Shown here: positions 62,863 to 64,000 of the stretch, in pieces
Position numbering within the stretch: position 1 is the first letter of the stretch
Layout of the letters: the number at the start of each line of letters is the position of its first letter
Origin: Paenibacillus selenitireducens
GTDB lineage: Bacteria > Bacillota > Bacilli > Paenibacillales > Paenibacillaceae
Direction: 5' to 3'
NCBI RefSeq assembly: GCF_002021565.1
Contig: NZ_MSZX01000018.1
Location: forward strand, 27-64,026
Length of the DNA stretch: 64,000 nt
Position numbers and translations under genes: made by a program
Notes under the pieces: generated by a model
The model's input: the letters and a program-made list of their open reading frames with translations, nothing else
The model's database searches: none
Told to the model about the DNA's origin: nothing

Positions 62863-64000
62863 ATGACAAATGACGAACAAAACAAGTATCGCTTCAGTGA
62901 AGCACCCATTTGGGAAATGCAACGCTCCTATTTTGAGGAACAAGGTATTAAGGCGTGGCAGAGTGAAGATGTGCCTCAGTATATTACGAGCAACCCGATG
63001 ATTGCGGTGGCTTATGCGGAAATGATATTTGGATTTCTTCAAGACCGCGCAAGGTTAGGTTATATCACGGAACCCATCACGATCCTTGAGCTTGGCGCAG
63101 GTTCAGGACGTTTAGCGTTTCATGTTCTTAAGGAGCTATGCGAGCTAAGGGATTTTGCTGGCATGGAGATTCCTTCGTTTCGCTATATTATGAGTGATTT
63201 GCCTGTCAAAAATATAGCTTACTGGCAGCAGCATGCCAGTCTACTCCCATTTGTGGAGCAGGGGATTTTGGATTTCGCCCTCTTTGACGCCGTGCACGAT
63301 ACAGAGTTGCATCTAACTCAATCTAAGGATATGATCCGACCCTCTGATTTGCAGCAGCCATTGTTGGTCATTGCCAACTACTTTTTCGACAGTATCCCGC
63401 AAGAACTGATTTATGTAGGCGAGGGCAATATTTATGAATGCCAGGTTTCTTTTCAATTTCCCGAAGAAGTAGATGCGAACCATCCGTCAGATGTACTTCA
63501 GAACATGATCCCGGCGTATCACTACCACAGAGCAGCTGAATACGAACAGGAATCGTATCCGTACCGCAGTGTTATCGAGCTCTATCAACAAAAGCTAGAA
63601 GATTCTCACATCCTATTTCCAGCCGTGGGTCTGACATGTCTAGAACGACTGGGTCAGCTGTCGCAAGCGGGGTTTCTTCTGCTCACAGCGGATAAGGGAG
63701 ATCATCGAATAGAAAATTGGGAATTTGCAGAACCGCCTGAACTTATTCATCACGGCAGCTTCTCGATAACGGCGAATTATCATGCGATTCAACATGTTTT
63801 TGAACAAAAGGGTGCGGCGTCTCTCTTCACTTCGCATCACTATCGCAATTTAAATGTAGGTTGCATTCTCATGCTGCAAGAACCAATGAGCTATGCGAAT
63901 ACCCGTCTCGCTTATCAACGGTTTGTGCATCGTTTTGGACCCGATGATTTTTTCAGTATAAAAGAATGGTTCGATGAGTATTTGGATCACATGAAGCTGT
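62863..64000 (+). CDS. Class I SAM-dependent methyltransferase, MidA-like, cut by window end
   Basis: An open frame from the ATG at 62863 runs to the end of the window without a stop (379 codons). Motif I is ILELGAGSGRLAFHVL (~71-86); later NYFFDSIPQELIYV (~172) recalls the NEFFDALPV motif of MidA/NDUFAF7 proteins, which methylate a protein arginine in complex I assembly; the bacterial role is unknown. No signal peptide. Ribosome site AAGTAGG upstream is weak. C-terminus not seen. Confidence 0.8.
   Translation, partial: MTNDEQNKYRFSEAPIWEMQRSYFEEQGIKAWQSEDVPQYITSNPMIAVAYAEMIFGFLQDRARLGYITEPITILELGAGSGRLAFHVLKELCELRDFAGMEIPSFRYIMSDLPVKNIAYWQQHASLLPFVEQGILDFALFDAVHDTELHLTQSKDMIRPSDLQQPLLVIANYFFDSIPQELIYVGEGNIYECQVSFQFPEEVDANHPSDVLQNMIPAYHYHRAAEYEQESYPYRSVIELYQQKLEDSHILFPAVGLTCLERLGQLSQAGFLLLTADKGDHRIENWEFAEPPELIHHGSFSITANYHAIQHVFEQKGAASLFTSHHYRNLNVGCILMLQEPMSYANTRLAYQRFVHRFGPDDFFSIKEWFDEYLDHMKL

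Overview
The window looks like a chromosome segment of a Paenibacillus-type Firmicute. The order sigW, rsiW, cdaA, cdaR, glmM, glmS ribozyme, glmS, the YesM/YesN two-component pair with LplB/YtcP-type permeases, the S-layer (SLH) anchored exoprotein, many AraC regulators and strong AGGAGG-type ribosome sites all point there. Calls rest on motif recognition only; no database search was run.

Layout. 1-600: three tandem ~204-bp units, each ending in an intrinsic terminator, probably a small-RNA gene array, followed by a decayed gene (659-1004). 1209-11636: conserved core genes: PEP carboxylase, the SigW envelope-stress sigma factor and its anti-sigma factor (with a SigW-type promoter between them), the c-di-AMP cyclase and its regulator, and the two GlmM/GlmS steps of UDP-GlcNAc supply, with a glmS ribozyme in the glmS leader. 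11637-14556: a gene-poor, scarred stretch with a structured-looking GC-rich segment ending in a terminator, a Toprim fragment, a diverged repeat pair, a 23S-rRNA-like antisense scrap and one intact AAA ATPase. 14557-19564: a compact TetR-MFS-FtsX-ABC export operon that looks acquired. 19752-20777: a methyltransferase next to a YdeI-like remnant.

20893-27219: an AraC regulator divergent from a sugar ABC importer (binding lipoprotein, two permeases) and a GH65 disaccharide phosphorylase. 27563-42838: a glycan-use locus: YesM kinase, YesN regulator, cytosolic beta-helix enzyme, LplB/YtcP permeases, binding lipoprotein, SGNH esterase and a 1779-residue SLH-anchored beta-helix exoprotein. 42980-54429: regulators and enzymes in mixed order, including two divergent AraC/PhyH dioxygenase pairs, an alpha/beta hydrolase, a GH106-like hydrolase, nagB, a deleted nagA, a truncated histidine kinase and a GC-richer insert.

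54664-64000: a membrane protein; an Rrf2 regulator and a metallo-hydrolase/AbrB-like transporter/isochorismatase-family operon that share one operator-promoter architecture; a DUF1349 gene broken by one stop codon; a secreted erythromycin-esterase-like protein; an OmpR-type two-component system; and a methyltransferase cut by the window end. The most interesting unexplained items are the tandem RNA-like array at the left edge, the terminator-ended GC-rich segment at 12.4-12.8 kb, and the paired Rrf2 operators.
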